Shown in pieces: positions 54,149 to 63,394 of a stretch of DNA of 64,000 nt. Source of the DNA: Pedobacter endophyticus (GTDB taxonomy: Bacteria; Bacteroidota; Bacteroidia; Sphingobacteriales; Sphingobacteriaceae); contig NZ_CP064939.1 of NCBI RefSeq assembly GCF_015679185.1, forward strand, positions 3,596,001 to 3,660,000, given 5' to 3'. Each line of letters begins with the position of its first letter. Position 1 is the stretch's first letter. The notes beneath the pieces were generated by a model that ran no database searches, had not been told where the DNA came from, and saw nothing but the letters and a program-made list of their open reading frames with translations. The position numbers were made by a program, and so were the translations under genes.

Positions 54149-54907
54149 TTACGATACGTTACGGTCGATTGGGATTCGTACAAGGATGGATGTTCCTTTA
54201 TAGTTCTCGATTTTTAACGTTCCTTTTAACTTCTGCGTTCTAAGCTTAATGTTTGCAAGGCCCATACCCTTTACTTTTTTCGCACTAGGATCAAACCCAA
54301 CCCCGTTATCTTTAATGTTGAGCAAAATAATTCCGTTCGAAATGGCGATGTTCAGCTTTACCTCGCTAGCTTGAGAGTGCTTTATCGCATTGTGTGCAAT
54401 TTCTTTCGCCAGCAAATATAACTCCCGTCGGCTTTGACTTTTTATTGTGATTTCAGGAATTTCGTTCGGCAGGCTTCCCTCAAATCTAATTCCCGAGTGC
54501 TCAAAAAACTTGCGAATTTGTTCTTCTATATAATAAATGATGTTGATCAAACTATCATTGTCTGAATTCGTGCTCCAAATTACCTCATTTATTTTCTCCG
54601 ATATGTCGTTAATCATGTCGCTTAGCTGTCGTACTTCTTCAATGTCCGGCTTATTTTTCGCAGATAATTCTGCATACAACTTAATGGCCGAAAGTCCCGA
54701 ACCTACCTCATCATGTATTTCGCCGCTAATCCTTTGCCGCTCTAATTTGATAAATTCATTTTGAGCAGAAAATTTGCTGTCGAACTGGTTTCTGTACGCC
54801 CTATTCTTTAATAAGATATATAGGATAACGCACAGAAGCACAAGTATTACAGAACAATAGAACCAGTAATTTGTAAAAACTAGCGAAAAAGAAAAATTTT
54901 TTGGCAT
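54149..54907 (-). CDS. Sensor histidine kinase, NarX/DesK-type, single membrane segment
   Basis: A 252-residue kinase. One membrane segment (residues about 13-33) and no recognisable sensor domain. A HisKA_3 region with the phospho-acceptor His65 (ERQRISGEIHDEVGSGLSAI), then an HATPase with ELYLLAKEIAHNAIKHSQAS (N box), DNGVGFD and GMGLANI. It is divergent from the LuxR-type response regulator at 55296, with which it most likely pairs. With no extracytoplasmic domain it would sense a membrane or cytoplasmic signal, or be controlled by a partner. Confidence 0.92.
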   Translation of the reverse strand: MPKNFSFSLVFTNYWFYCSVILVLLCVILYILLKNRAYRNQFDSKFSAQNEFIKLERQRISGEIHDEVGSGLSAIKLYAELSAKNKPDIEEVRQLSDMINDISEKINEVIWSTNSDNDSLINIIYYIEEQIRKFFEHSGIRFEGSLPNEIPEITIKSQSRRELYLLAKEIAHNAIKHSQASEVKLNIAISNGIILLNIKDNGVGFDPSAKKVKGMGLANIKLRTQKLKGTLKIENYKGTSILVRIPIDRNVS

Positions 54908-55295
54908 TTGTAAATGTACTGTTTATATTAGGAATAACCGCTAAAACTTGAAATAATGTATAATTAAAGCTACATTTAATTAACTTTTTGTGGTTTTTAT
55001 TTGTAGTATTTTTAATAGTACTAGTCGAAGTATTTAATATACTAATTAAATGATTTAAAAGGACATATTTAAATTTTAATTAACAATAAAATCATTATAC
55101 CTTAGCAAAAGTTCTTAGGCACAAAAAAGTGCAAAGAATGTCGTCCCCCTACTTATTGAAATCACGGTGTTATTGGCTCACAATAATAGTGTGAAAACAA
55201 GAAAATTAAAAGCTTTTTCTGCTTTTAATATAGGTTTGATTTAATCTTAACGAATAAACGATTACAGTTAAATTAACATCCCTAATTCCTGTTTT
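54908..55295. promoter_or_regulatory. Divergent AT-rich region between kinase and regulator
   Basis: 388 bases with no gene. It holds a 9-bp inverted repeat ATTAAAAGC / GCTTTTAAT (55205-55229) and runs of A/T. Since both genes are read outwards from here, it must contain their promoters and may hold operator sites; no exact TAnnTTTG box was found. Confidence 0.5.
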
Positions 55296-55943
55296 ATGAT
55301 TTCCATCTCGATTGTAGAAGATCACGATCAATACCGCAACCTGCTAGTTAAGGCAATAGAAATGAATAAGCTCTTTAAAATTAAAGAAGTTTACTCATCT
55401 GCAGAGGAAGCTTTGGATCGCTTATATTATAATGCTCCAGATATTGCACTCGTTGATATCAAGTTAAAAACTCAATCCGGCATCGAACTTATTAAACAAG
55501 TTAAGCCACAATTGGCCTTTACACAGTTTTTAATGTGCACCAGTTATCAAAATGACGATAACGTATTCAATGCATTAAAGGCCGGTGCTTCTGGCTACAT
55601 CCTTAAAGGCTCAACTGCAACCGAAATTCAGGATGCTATTCTTGATCTGTACAACGGCGGCGCCCCAATGAGTCCTTATATTGCCCGGAAAGTAATTAGC
55701 CTGTTGCATGGGCAACCAAGAAACGTAAACAGCTTTGGCTTAAGCGAACGCGAGCTCGAAGTACTCTCGCTGCTTAGTAAAGGTTTGTTATATAAAGAAA
55801 TTTCCGACCGTTTATCTATCAGCCCGAACACGGTAAAAAACCATTGTAAAAATATATACAAACGTTTACATGTACAAAATAAGATTGAAGCCCTAAATAA
55901 ATTCAATACTTATAGCATGAAATCTCACCATTTTATTGCCTAA
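55296..55943 (+). CDS. NarL/FixJ-family response regulator
   Basis: A 215-residue two-component regulator. Receiver domain with acidic ED (residues 8-9), phospho-acceptor Asp54 (IALVDIKLKT), Thr/Ser and Lys (GYILKGS); C-terminal LuxR-type HTH at about 145-205 (LSERELEVLSLLSKGLLYKE, SPNTVKNHCKNIYKRL). Divergently paired with the histidine kinase and placed inside the polysaccharide cluster, 129 bases before the WcaJ-like gene, so it is a good candidate regulator of the cluster (inference). Confidence 0.94.
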   Translation: MISISIVEDHDQYRNLLVKAIEMNKLFKIKEVYSSAEEALDRLYYNAPDIALVDIKLKTQSGIELIKQVKPQLAFTQFLMCTSYQNDDNVFNALKAGASGYILKGSTATEIQDAILDLYNGGAPMSPYIARKVISLLHGQPRNVNSFGLSERELEVLSLLSKGLLYKEISDRLSISPNTVKNHCKNIYKRLHVQNKIEALNKFNTYSMKSHHFIA

Positions 55944-56071
55944 CAAAACACAGGTTTTAAAGCTTTAGCCATTTCGGGCTATTGCTTTATAGCCAAACAA
56001 TTCGCCAATTTTACGCCCAGGTTTTACTGGTGAATGTTGATCTAACTTAATGCTCAAATAAATTATTAGTT

Positions 56072-57478
56072 ATGAAAAGTAGACATGTATTTATTCTTAT
56101 AAGTATCTTAATTGTTTGTGATGCTATTGCGATCAACTCCGCATTCGGCATTCTTTTCTTTTCAGGTGTGATAAAATCCCGCGATTTCGGTGGCATGGCC
56201 AACTGCTTAATGTTGTTGAATATCACCTGGATGCTATCAGCCATAATCAACACCACCTATTCTTTCAAAAACGTACAAACCACCGAGCTCTTATTTAAGA
56301 AAAGTGCTTTTACCTTTATATTGCAAGTGGTTTTAATGTTCGGCATCGGGTATTTTACGCTAAATATTATCGTTATTCCGCAATCGATACTTTACACCCT
56401 TCTGCTTAGCTTTTCGGCCATTACCTTAATTAGATTCGTTACCTATATTTTTGAGCGCTATTATTTAAAAATGGATCTTTACAAAAAGAACATCGCGATA
56501 ATAGGCAATCAGGATCTGGGATCAAAACTCGAGAAATATTTCCGTAGCAATCGCTTATCTGTAAACTTTACAGGATATTATGGCGAGCTGGCCGAAGATA
56601 CAGCGTTGGCTGAGCAGCCACTATCTCAACTTAAAAAAACCATTCGCTATGCTATTGAGAATGATCTTGATGAAGTTTATACCACTCAATTTCCAGATCA
56701 GTGTGCCGAACTAAATGAAGTGATTTCCTTAGCTGAACAAAATTGCGTTCGGGTTAAATTTGTCACTTCCTTTATCAAATATAAGCGTGAAGAAGAAAAT
56801 TTCAAAAGCGCAAATTACCGTTTGAGTAGTTATTATGATGGTATTCCTATTTTAGTAACCCGGAAAGAACCACTAACGGCATTACGAAACAGGATTATCA
56901 AGCGTACTTTCGATATTTTGTTCAGCCTGGCGGTAATCATCTTTATCCTATCGTGGTTTTTGCCGCTGATGATGGTTTTGATTATGCTCGAATCGAAGGG
57001 AAATGCCATATTTGCGCAGCTTCGTTCGGGCCGTGATAACCGTGCTTTCTTTTGCTATAAGTTTCGCAGTATGAGGATGAACACCTTGAGCAATACCAAG
57101 CAGGCCGAAAGAAATGATCCGAGGATTACCCGACTTGGGGCGTTTATGCGCAAAACCAGTATTGACGAACTTCCTCAGTTTTTTAATGTTCTTTTTGGCG
57201 ACATGAGTATTGTTGGCCCTCGCCCGCACATGCTAAAGCACACGGAAGAGTATAGCAAATTGATCGATCAATACATGATTCGCCAGTTTATTAAACCGGG
57301 AATAACCGGTTGGGCACAGGTGAATGGTTTTAGAGGCGAAACGAAAGAGCCGGGACAGATGCTGGCCAGGGTTAAGCACGACATTTGGTATATGGAGAAT
57401 TGGTCGCTTTTGCAGGATATTAAAATTATCTATAAAACAGTTGCGAATGCAGTAAAAGGCGAAGAGAACGCTTTTTAA
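56072..57478 (+). CDS. Undecaprenyl-phosphate sugar phosphotransferase (WcaJ-like)
   Basis: A 468-residue polyisoprenyl-phosphate hexose-1-phosphate transferase (PHPT). Four or five N-terminal membrane segments, a CoA/Rossmann-like middle (KKNIAIIGNQDLGSKLEKYF), a further segment (DILFSLAVIIFILSW), then the catalytic domain: FFCYKFRSMR, RKTSIDELPQFFNVLFGDMS, IVGPRPHM and KPGITGWAQVNGFRGET. It starts a repeat unit, usually with glucose-1-P or galactose-1-P. Last gene of the cluster; no terminator seen. Confidence 0.94.
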   Translation: MKSRHVFILISILIVCDAIAINSAFGILFFSGVIKSRDFGGMANCLMLLNITWMLSAIINTTYSFKNVQTTELLFKKSAFTFILQVVLMFGIGYFTLNIIVIPQSILYTLLLSFSAITLIRFVTYIFERYYLKMDLYKKNIAIIGNQDLGSKLEKYFRSNRLSVNFTGYYGELAEDTALAEQPLSQLKKTIRYAIENDLDEVYTTQFPDQCAELNEVISLAEQNCVRVKFVTSFIKYKREEENFKSANYRLSSYYDGIPILVTRKEPLTALRNRIIKRTFDILFSLAVIIFILSWFLPLMMVLIMLESKGNAIFAQLRSGRDNRAFFCYKFRSMRMNTLSNTKQAERNDPRITRLGAFMRKTSIDELPQFFNVLFGDMSIVGPRPHMLKHTEEYSKLIDQYMIRQFIKPGITGWAQVNGFRGETKEPGQMLARVKHDIWYMENWSLLQDIKIIYKTVANAVKGEENAF

Positions 57479-57482
57479 TGCT

Positions 57483-57686
57483 AGAGTCCGAAAGTTGGGA
57501 AGTCCGGAGTCCGAAGGCTTGGTTAGATGTTTAAGCACTTCGACTTCGCTCAGTGTGACAGAAGCTTTCTAAGCTTGGATATAGAGAGTCCGAAAGTTGG
57601 GAAGTCCGGAGTCCGAAGGCTTGGTTATATGTTTAAGCACTTCGACTTCGCTCAGTACGACAGAAGCTTTCTAAGGTTGGATATAG
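57483..57686. repeat. Two tandem 102-bp units, partial third
   Basis: Units start at 57483 and 57585, with a truncated third at 57687. Each begins 'agagtccgaaagttgggaag', contains 'cacttcgacttcgctcagt' plus 'gacagaagctttctaag', and ends 'ttggatat'. The two full copies differ at only a handful of bases, so the duplication is recent. The 67-codon frame here is repeat translation. Confidence 0.92.
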
Positions 57687-57735
57687 AGAGTCCGAAAGTC
57701 CGAAGATTAAGAAGTAAAAAGAACGAATGAACGAT

Positions 57736-57910
57736 CGTCATCCTGAATTTTTCATAACAAGTTTAGTTTTTAATGGCATTTAAGAGGGCAACGCCGTTTA
57801 TTTCAGGATCTATTTAGCATGAACACTAAGCTGGAAAGATGCTGACCACGAAGTAGCTACAAGACATTTAAAAACACTAAGACACCTTATAAATCAAGTT
57901 CAGCATGACG
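57736..57910. repeat. Dispersed repeat family F, copy 2
   Basis: cgtcatcctgaat, then ttcaggatct, aaagatgctga and 'aagttcagcatgacg'. It has the same landmarks as 10623-10709, with about 90 extra bases in the middle. Confidence 0.55.
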
Positions 57911-57972
57911 AAGCGGCTGGGCAATGTGGCTAAAATGACGAGGTTTTGCTGAGATAATAATCGAACCGAAGT

Positions 57973-58150
57973 TACTTTGTTTCCCGCTTTCCCGGAAAGG
58001 GTTTGCATCTCTAAACAAATACTCAACTTTAATGATTTGGGATCTGTCTTCTCCCTATGAACGTTTGGGTTAAAGCAGATACTTTGTTTCCCTCTCTCCC
58101 GGAGAGGGACTTGCATTTCAGAACAAATACTACCAACATTAACAGGGTGA
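57973..58150. repeat. Tandem hairpin repeat, about 107-bp period
   Basis: 'tactttgtttcccgctttcc' (57973) recurs as 'tactttgtttccctctctcc' (58080), each followed by 'cttgcat/tttgcat', 'aacaaatact' and 'ttaa'. The hairpin arms have changed together (TTT/AAA against TCTC/GAGA), keeping the stem. This lies just past the dxs stop. Confidence 0.7.
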
Positions 58151-58156
58151 GGCTTC

Positions 58157-60085
58157 CTACCCAGCTAAACTATTCGTTGTGCGTTTAACGGCGAATTTTT
58201 TAACGGTATTTATGATCGAAAATTTATCGTAACCGCATTCAGCCCACAGTTCTGGCTGCTCTCCGTGCTCAATAAACTGATCGGGGATGCCTAAGCGAAT
58301 CACATTTGCCTGGTATTTATGATCTGCCATGAACTCCAACACCGCCGAGCCAACTCCGCCCTGAATGGCACCATCTTCTACGGTGATAATGTGTTTATAT
58401 TTAGAAAATACCTCATGAAGCATTTCTTCATCGAGCGGTTTAACAAAGCGCAAATCGTAATGTGCCGGATAAATTCCCTCGCTGTTAAGTTCAGATCGGG
58501 CCTCAACGGCAAAATTGCCTACATGGCCGAGGGTTAACAGTGCCACTTCCTCGCCATCGCAGATTTTTCTTCCCTTGCCAATCTCCAACGCTTTAAACGG
58601 TCTTTTCCAATCGGCCATTACGCCATTTCCGCGAGGATACCGAATCACAAAAGGACCAGCATTTTCCAGCTGAGCGGTGTACATGAGGTTTCGTAACTCT
58701 TCCTCGTTCATTGGCGATGAAATGGTAAGGTTCGGAATGCAGCGCATATACGAAATGTCATAAGCACCATGATGTGTTGCGCCATCGGCTCCGGCCAAAC
58801 CGGCTCTATCTAAACATAAAACCACATTGAGTTTTTGAATAGCCACATCATGAATTACCTGATCGTACGCCCTTTGCATAAAGCTCGAATAGATATTGCA
58901 AAAAGGAACCATTCCCTGGGTAGCAAGACCTGCAGAAAAAGTAACGGCATGTTGTTCGGCAATGCCTACATCGAAAGCTCGTTTTGGCATGGCCTTCATC
59001 ATAATATTTAACGAAGAGCCCGAAGGCATTGCTGGTGTTATGCCTACAATTTTATCGTTTGCCTCGGCCAGTTCTACCATGGTATGTCCGAAAACATCCT
59101 GATATTTTGGCGGTTGAGGCTTATCAGTAATACTTTTTTTAATTTCGCCGGTAATCTTATCAAAAAGACCCGGTGCATGCCATTTGGTTTGGTCTTTTTC
59201 GGCCAGGGCGAAACCTTTGCCTTTAACGGTAACACAATGCAAGAGTTTTGGTCCCGGAATTGCAGCTAAATCTTTGATGGTTTGCGCCAGTCGTTTCACA
59301 TCGTGACCATCAACCGGCCCGAAATACCTGAAATTTAATGCTTCAAATAAATTACTCTGCTTTAAAAGAGTTCCCTTAATGCTTTTTTCTATTTTCTTAA
59401 CGTATTTGTGCGCATTCGGTCCTAACTTAGATAGTCCTGCAAGCACCGTAGAAATATCGTCTCTAAACCTATTGTACGATTTCGAAATGGTAATGCTCGT
59501 TAAATATTCTTTTAGCGCACCAACATTCGGATCGATAGACATGCAGTTATCGTTTAAGATCACCAGTACATTGCTGTTTTCGATGCCGGCATGGTTTAAA
59601 CCCTCAAATGCCAGTCCCGCTGTCATGGCACCATCGCCTATAATGGCAACATGCTGCCGGTCAGGTTCGCCCTTCAACTGGGCTGCTACGGCCATACCGA
59701 GTGCCGCAGAAATTGATGTAGATGAATGCCCAACGCCAAAGGTATCGTATTGGCTCTCTGAAATTTTCGGAAAACCACTAATGCCCTTGTAAACCCGATT
59801 TGTGTGGAACAAATCTCTGCGGCCAGTCAAAATCTTGTGGCCATACGCCTGGTGTCCAACATCCCAAACTAACTTATCGTAAGGCGTGTTCAGCGCATAA
59901 TGTAAGGCAACGGTAAGCTCAACAACACCCAAGCTGGCACCAAAGTGACCGCCATTAACACTTACAATATCAATAATATATTGACGTAATTCTTGGCATA
60001 TCTGCTCCAGATCGGCTTCGCTAAACTGCTTCAAATCAGCAGGGTAATTGATTTTTGATAATAGTGGGCCAGCTTTAACTTGCAT
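58157..60085 (-). CDS. dxs: 1-deoxy-D-xylulose-5-phosphate synthase
   Basis: A 642-residue thiamine-diphosphate enzyme joining pyruvate and glyceraldehyde-3-phosphate, the first step of the MEP isoprenoid pathway. Seen: [39 protein letters not shown], the TPP motif [18 protein letters not shown] ... LNDNCMSI, and the transketolase pyrimidine domain ([34 protein letters not shown]). Length is normal. It makes precursors of undecaprenyl phosphate, used by the neighbouring cluster, though the linkage may be chance. Confidence 0.97.
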   Translation of the reverse strand: MQVKAGPLLSKINYPADLKQFSEADLEQICQELRQYIIDIVSVNGGHFGASLGVVELTVALHYALNTPYDKLVWDVGHQAYGHKILTGRRDLFHTNRVYKGISGFPKISESQYDTFGVGHSSTSISAALGMAVAAQLKGEPDRQHVAIIGDGAMTAGLAFEGLNHAGIENSNVLVILNDNCMSIDPNVGALKEYLTSITISKSYNRFRDDISTVLAGLSKLGPNAHKYVKKIEKSIKGTLLKQSNLFEALNFRYFGPVDGHDVKRLAQTIKDLAAIPGPKLLHCVTVKGKGFALAEKDQTKWHAPGLFDKITGEIKKSITDKPQPPKYQDVFGHTMVELAEANDKIVGITPAMPSGSSLNIMMKAMPKRAFDVGIAEQHAVTFSAGLATQGMVPFCNIYSSFMQRAYDQVIHDVAIQKLNVVLCLDRAGLAGADGATHHGAYDISYMRCIPNLTISSPMNEEELRNLMYTAQLENAGPFVIRYPRGNGVMADWKRPFKALEIGKGRKICDGEEVALLTLGHVGNFAVEARSELNSEGIYPAHYDLRFVKPLDEEMLHEVFSKYKHIITVEDGAIQGGVGSAVLEFMADHKYQANVIRLGIPDQFIEHGEQPELWAECGYDKFSIINTVKKFAVKRTTNSLAG

Positions 60086-60400
60086 TCATTATTGTGGTAA
60101 AGGACAAGTTACAAAGGAACGCATTTTTGTTATAAAAGCGAAAGGAAATTTGAGGCGGTCTTTACAACCAAAAATAGGCAAAGAAATGAAACTGCCCCAC
60201 CAAATTTTTATCCATTAAAAATTATTTGATTACAACAAATCGAGCTGTATTTAGTCTTATTTGTAATACACATATATTAGCTAAACCCTATAGTGCTAAT
60301 CTGCTAAATGAGCACTTACTTCTACTTGTTCCGTAACCATATCGACTACGTTTTACACAGCTCTGTATAGTCGTATTTTTATCGCTAAATAAATACTTGT
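60086..60400. other. AT-rich intergenic region, no gene seen
   Basis: 315 bases between dxs and a small rightward frame. It must hold the dxs promoter. Nothing else recognised. Confidence 0.5.
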
Positions 60401-60592
60401 ATGATTAGCTTAACTCACGACACTTCAGCCCATAAACTAAACAAAGTAAAAGTTGGCGACGAAATTACTGACGAATACCAATCGCAGGGAAAGGTTGTTA
60501 AAATAAACAAAAATATTATTAACGACCTGAGAGAGTATATGTTTCATTTGGATTCGAGGCAGATTATTTATATTTTAAGCAAAGCGATGTAG
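60401..60592 (+). CDS. Small hypothetical protein, 63 aa
   Basis: A 63-codon frame: MISLTHDTSAHKLNKVKVGD..., then EYQSQGKVVKINKNIINDL and a C-terminal REYMFHLDSRQIIYILSKAM. It is charged and soluble, without signal or membrane segment. I do not recognise it. Support is limited to plausible codon use and a clean stand-alone position; no promoter box was found. It could be spurious. Confidence 0.45.
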   Translation: MISLTHDTSAHKLNKVKVGDEITDEYQSQGKVVKINKNIINDLREYMFHLDSRQIIYILSKAM

Positions 60593-60697
60593 CCATAGAT
60601 CGTTACCTATAATAATAGATCATTTCGGTAAAAAGCGCTATTGCCAGATCTTCATGCATCAAGTCTTTTCTTGCTGAGGGAATTAGATCATTTTCTT

Positions 60698-60705
60698 TAT
60701 GTTTG
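60698..60705 (+). promoter_or_regulatory. -7 box of scpA (TATGTTTG)
   Basis: TATGTTTG fits TAnnTTTG and ends 6 bases before the ATG at 60712, predicting a leaderless or nearly leaderless transcript. Confidence 0.5.
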
Positions 60706-60711
60706 CATTAA

Positions 60712-61455
60712 ATGCAAGCAGAGAATTTCGAAATCAAACTTCCGGTATTTGAAGGCCCGTTCGATTTATTATTATTCTTTATCGAGCGTGATGAATTGAA
60801 CATTCAGGATGTTGAGATTGCAAAGATTACCAACGACTTTTTAGATTATATCCATCAGCTTTTAGCAGTTAATGTTGAGGTGGCAAGCGAGTTTATACTG
60901 GTGGCCGCTACCTTAATGCGCATTAAATCTAAAATGCTTTTGCCCCGCATTGAAATAGATGAGGCGGGTAACGAGGTTAACCCCGAGCAAGACCTGATTG
61001 CCAGGTTAATTGCCTACAAGCAGTTTAAGTCGGCGGCGGAGGAAATGCGGGTTTTTGAAGAAAGCCGGATGCAACAGGAGCGAAGGGGAAACATTGAGCA
61101 TGATTTAACGCTTGTTGCCGAATCGTCGTCGCACCAGGATGAACTTTTATCGCTCGATCTGTATAAACTGCTTACGGTTTATCATCGAACCATGCAAAAG
61201 TACGAGTTGAGGAGCGAGGAAGTAAAACACACCGTGGTGCAGTACCCTTACACCATTGAACAACAAAAGCATTTTATTGCAAATTTGCTCGATATTAATC
61301 AACAAATCGACTTTGCGCTTGTGCTAAAAAATTCGGAGAACAAAGTACATTTCGTGTATAATTTCCTGGCGATACTGGAAATGCTGCAACAACAAATTGT
61401 AGAAATTACTATTGGCAGTGGATTCAATAATTTTAAGGTGAAATCTTTTTCCTAG
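60712..61455 (+). CDS. scpA: Segregation and condensation protein A
   Basis: A 247-residue kleisin. The N-terminus FEIKLPVFEGPFDLLLFFIE and VEVASEFILVAATLMRIKSK are classic ScpA; the C-terminus has the winged-helix region (FVYNFLAILEMLQQQIVEIT). With Smc and ScpB it forms the condensin that organises the nucleoid. ScpB and Smc are not in the window. The -7 box just upstream supports this start. Confidence 0.95.
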   Translation: MQAENFEIKLPVFEGPFDLLLFFIERDELNIQDVEIAKITNDFLDYIHQLLAVNVEVASEFILVAATLMRIKSKMLLPRIEIDEAGNEVNPEQDLIARLIAYKQFKSAAEEMRVFEESRMQQERRGNIEHDLTLVAESSSHQDELLSLDLYKLLTVYHRTMQKYELRSEEVKHTVVQYPYTIEQQKHFIANLLDINQQIDFALVLKNSENKVHFVYNFLAILEMLQQQIVEITIGSGFNNFKVKSFS

Positions 61456-61549
61456 ATGAGATCTTCAAGTGCCTGTTTAAAAAAGTACACTTTTTAAAGG
61501 ATGTCACGTTTGTCTCCTACTGAACTTTGATTGATGCGTCATCCTTTCC

Positions 61550-61740
61550 AAAATTTGGGGGATCTGAATTCAAAAAAGAAGTATCACTAGCATTACGATT
61601 CCCGCCTGCGCGGGAAGGACGACCGATTAAAGTAAATGTGCTCATAGAACATTAAAATTAGACACATTTACCCTGAGCTTTCCGAAAAACCGGGACAGGT
61701 ACTCGAAAGGCAGCTACAATTCGAAACAGTAATCGCTTTC
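61550..61740. repeat. Degenerate dispersed repeats before glyA
   Basis: 'cgattcccgcctgcgcggga' at 61600 is a family D piece in reverse; 'accctgagctttccgaaaaa' to 'tactcgaaaggcag' (61670-61712) is a cttcgact-type piece. The rest of the 387-base spacer shows no gene. Confidence 0.5.
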
Positions 61741-61808
61741 AATAAACGCATCTCTTTATGTAAAAGCGATTTCGCTGAAATCCATCTCTGCCTTAACGAT
61801 TAATTTCT

Positions 61809-61816
61809 TACTTTTG
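61809..61816 (+). promoter_or_regulatory. -7 box of glyA (TACTTTTG)
   Basis: TACTTTTG fits TAnnTTTG. It leaves a leader of about 20 bases, which ends in ataagg directly before the ATG at 61843. Confidence 0.5.
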
Positions 61817-61842
61817 CAGAAAAATACAAACCTAATATAAGG

Positions 61843-63114
61843 ATGACACGCGACACCCAAATCTTTGAACTTATTGATCAGGAACTAAACCGCCAGGAGC
61901 ACGGTTTGGAACTTATTGCATCAGAAAACTTTGTGAGCAAGCAGGTAATGGAAGCTGCTGGTTCGGTATTAACCAACAAATATGCCGAAGGCCTGCCAGG
62001 AAAACGCTATTATGGCGGCTGCCAAGTTGTAGATGTGGTGGAGCAAATTGCCATCGACAGAGCTAAGCAATTGTTCAGCGCTGCCTGGGTTAACGTTCAG
62101 CCTCACTCGGGTGCGCAAGCTAACGCGGCAGTAATGTTGGCAGTTTTGCAACCTGGTGATAAGATTTTGGGTTTCGACCTTTCGCACGGTGGGCACTTAA
62201 CACACGGTTCTCCGGTAAATTTTTCGGGCAAACTATATGAGCCGCTATTTTATGGTGTAGAAAAAGAAACCGGCCTTATCGATTATAAAAAACTGGAAGA
62301 GGTTGCGCTTGCTGAAAAGCCAAAGTTGATTATTTGTGGTGCCTCAGCCTACTCTCGCGAGTGGGATTATGCTTTTATCCGCTCGGTAGCAGATAAAATT
62401 GGTGCATTGGTGTTGGCTGATATTTCTCACCCGGCAGGGCTGATAGCAAAAGGATTGTTAACTAACCCGCTTCCGCACTGCCACATTGTAACCACTACTA
62501 CACACAAAACCTTACGCGGCCCTCGTGGTGGTATGATTATGATGGGTAAAGATTTTGAAAACCCCTGGGGATTAAAAACGCCAAAGGGCGAAGTGCGCAT
62601 GATGAGCAATTTGTTAGACATGGCAGTTTTTCCAGGTACACAAGGTGGCCCTTTAGAGCATATTATTGCAGCTAAGGCAATTGCCTTTGGCGAAGCTTTA
62701 ACCGACGAATACGGTGCTTATATTAAACAAGTTGCCGCAAATGCACAAGCAATGGCCAAGGCGTTTGTAGCTAAAGGTTACGGAATTATTTCGGGCGGTA
62801 CCGATAACCACTTAATGTTAATTGACCTTAGAAATAAGAACATTACTGGTAAAGTGGCCGAAAACGCCTTAGAAAGAGCAGAAATTACCGTAAATAAAAA
62901 TATGGTTCCTTTTGATGATAAATCGCCGTTTGTAACCTCTGGCATCCGCGTGGGTACAGCAGCAATTACCACCCGCGGTTTAAAAGAAACTGAAATGGGT
63001 AAAATTGTTGATCTGATTGATCAGGTGCTTACCAATCCAGATGATGAAGCAAACATCAATAGCGTAAAGGCCGAGGTAATTAAACTGGTTAGCGCCTTTC
63101 CGCTTTACAAATAA
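61843..63114 (+). CDS. glyA: Serine hydroxymethyltransferase
   Basis: A 423-residue PLP enzyme converting serine and tetrahydrofolate to glycine and methylene-tetrahydrofolate. Seen: [55 protein letters not shown], and the PLP lysine in [17 protein letters not shown]-terminal [16 protein letters not shown]. Standard length. Own -7 box and terminator, so a single-gene unit. Confidence 0.98.
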   Translation: MTRDTQIFELIDQELNRQEHGLELIASENFVSKQVMEAAGSVLTNKYAEGLPGKRYYGGCQVVDVVEQIAIDRAKQLFSAAWVNVQPHSGAQANAAVMLAVLQPGDKILGFDLSHGGHLTHGSPVNFSGKLYEPLFYGVEKETGLIDYKKLEEVALAEKPKLIICGASAYSREWDYAFIRSVADKIGALVLADISHPAGLIAKGLLTNPLPHCHIVTTTTHKTLRGPRGGMIMMGKDFENPWGLKTPKGEVRMMSNLLDMAVFPGTQGGPLEHIIAAKAIAFGEALTDEYGAYIKQVAANAQAMAKAFVAKGYGIISGGTDNHLMLIDLRNKNITGKVAENALERAEITVNKNMVPFDDKSPFVTSGIRVGTAAITTRGLKETEMGKIVDLIDQVLTNPDDEANINSVKAEVIKLVSAFPLYK

Positions 63115-63134
63115 GATTAATTAAATATTTTGAG

Positions 63135-63165
63135 AGCAGTTGCATTAATTTGTAACTGCTTTTTT
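63135..63165 (+). terminator. Intrinsic terminator of glyA
   Basis: AGCAGTTGCA (63135-63144) pairs with TGTAACTGCT (63151-63160), one G-U pair, 6-base loop, followed by a T tract. It begins 20 bases after the glyA stop. Confidence 0.85.
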
Positions 63166-63185
63166 ATTGGTTAAAATTATATTGC

Positions 63186-63232
63186 CGTTAACTTCAGTGG
63201 GTCTATTGCCGTTAACTTCAGTCAACGGTATA
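63186..63232. repeat. Diverged CCGTT...AACGG palindrome, duplicated half
   Basis: 'ttgccgttaacttcagt' occurs twice in 30 bases; the second copy completes the imperfect palindrome CCGTTAACTTCAGTCAACGG. It has the same shape as the palindromes of the 8014-8625 array. Confidence 0.55.
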
Positions 63233-63285
63233 AGGACTAGCCGTGATCTTGAAATCCCTCAATTCTATAAATTCTGATCCCAAAA

Positions 63286-63323
63286 AGTAAAGGGCCGATA
63301 TTCTTAGAAGAAATATCGACCCT
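63286..63323 (-). terminator. Intrinsic terminator of the beta-helix protein gene
   Basis: AGGGCCGATATT (63291-63302) pairs with AATATCGACCCT (63312-63323) with one mismatch. Read leftwards it is followed by TTTACTTTTTG. Confidence 0.7.
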
Positions 63324-63394
63324 TACCATCTAAATTAACGCTCTCAAATATATAACGCAGCGAAATACGAATTGTTTTAACTTAATAAAAAAAA

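Noticed and set aside
57527..57730. 67-codon frame containing FDFAQ repeats
   Set aside because: It is the translation of two tandem copies of an intergenic repeat and lacks any gene signal.
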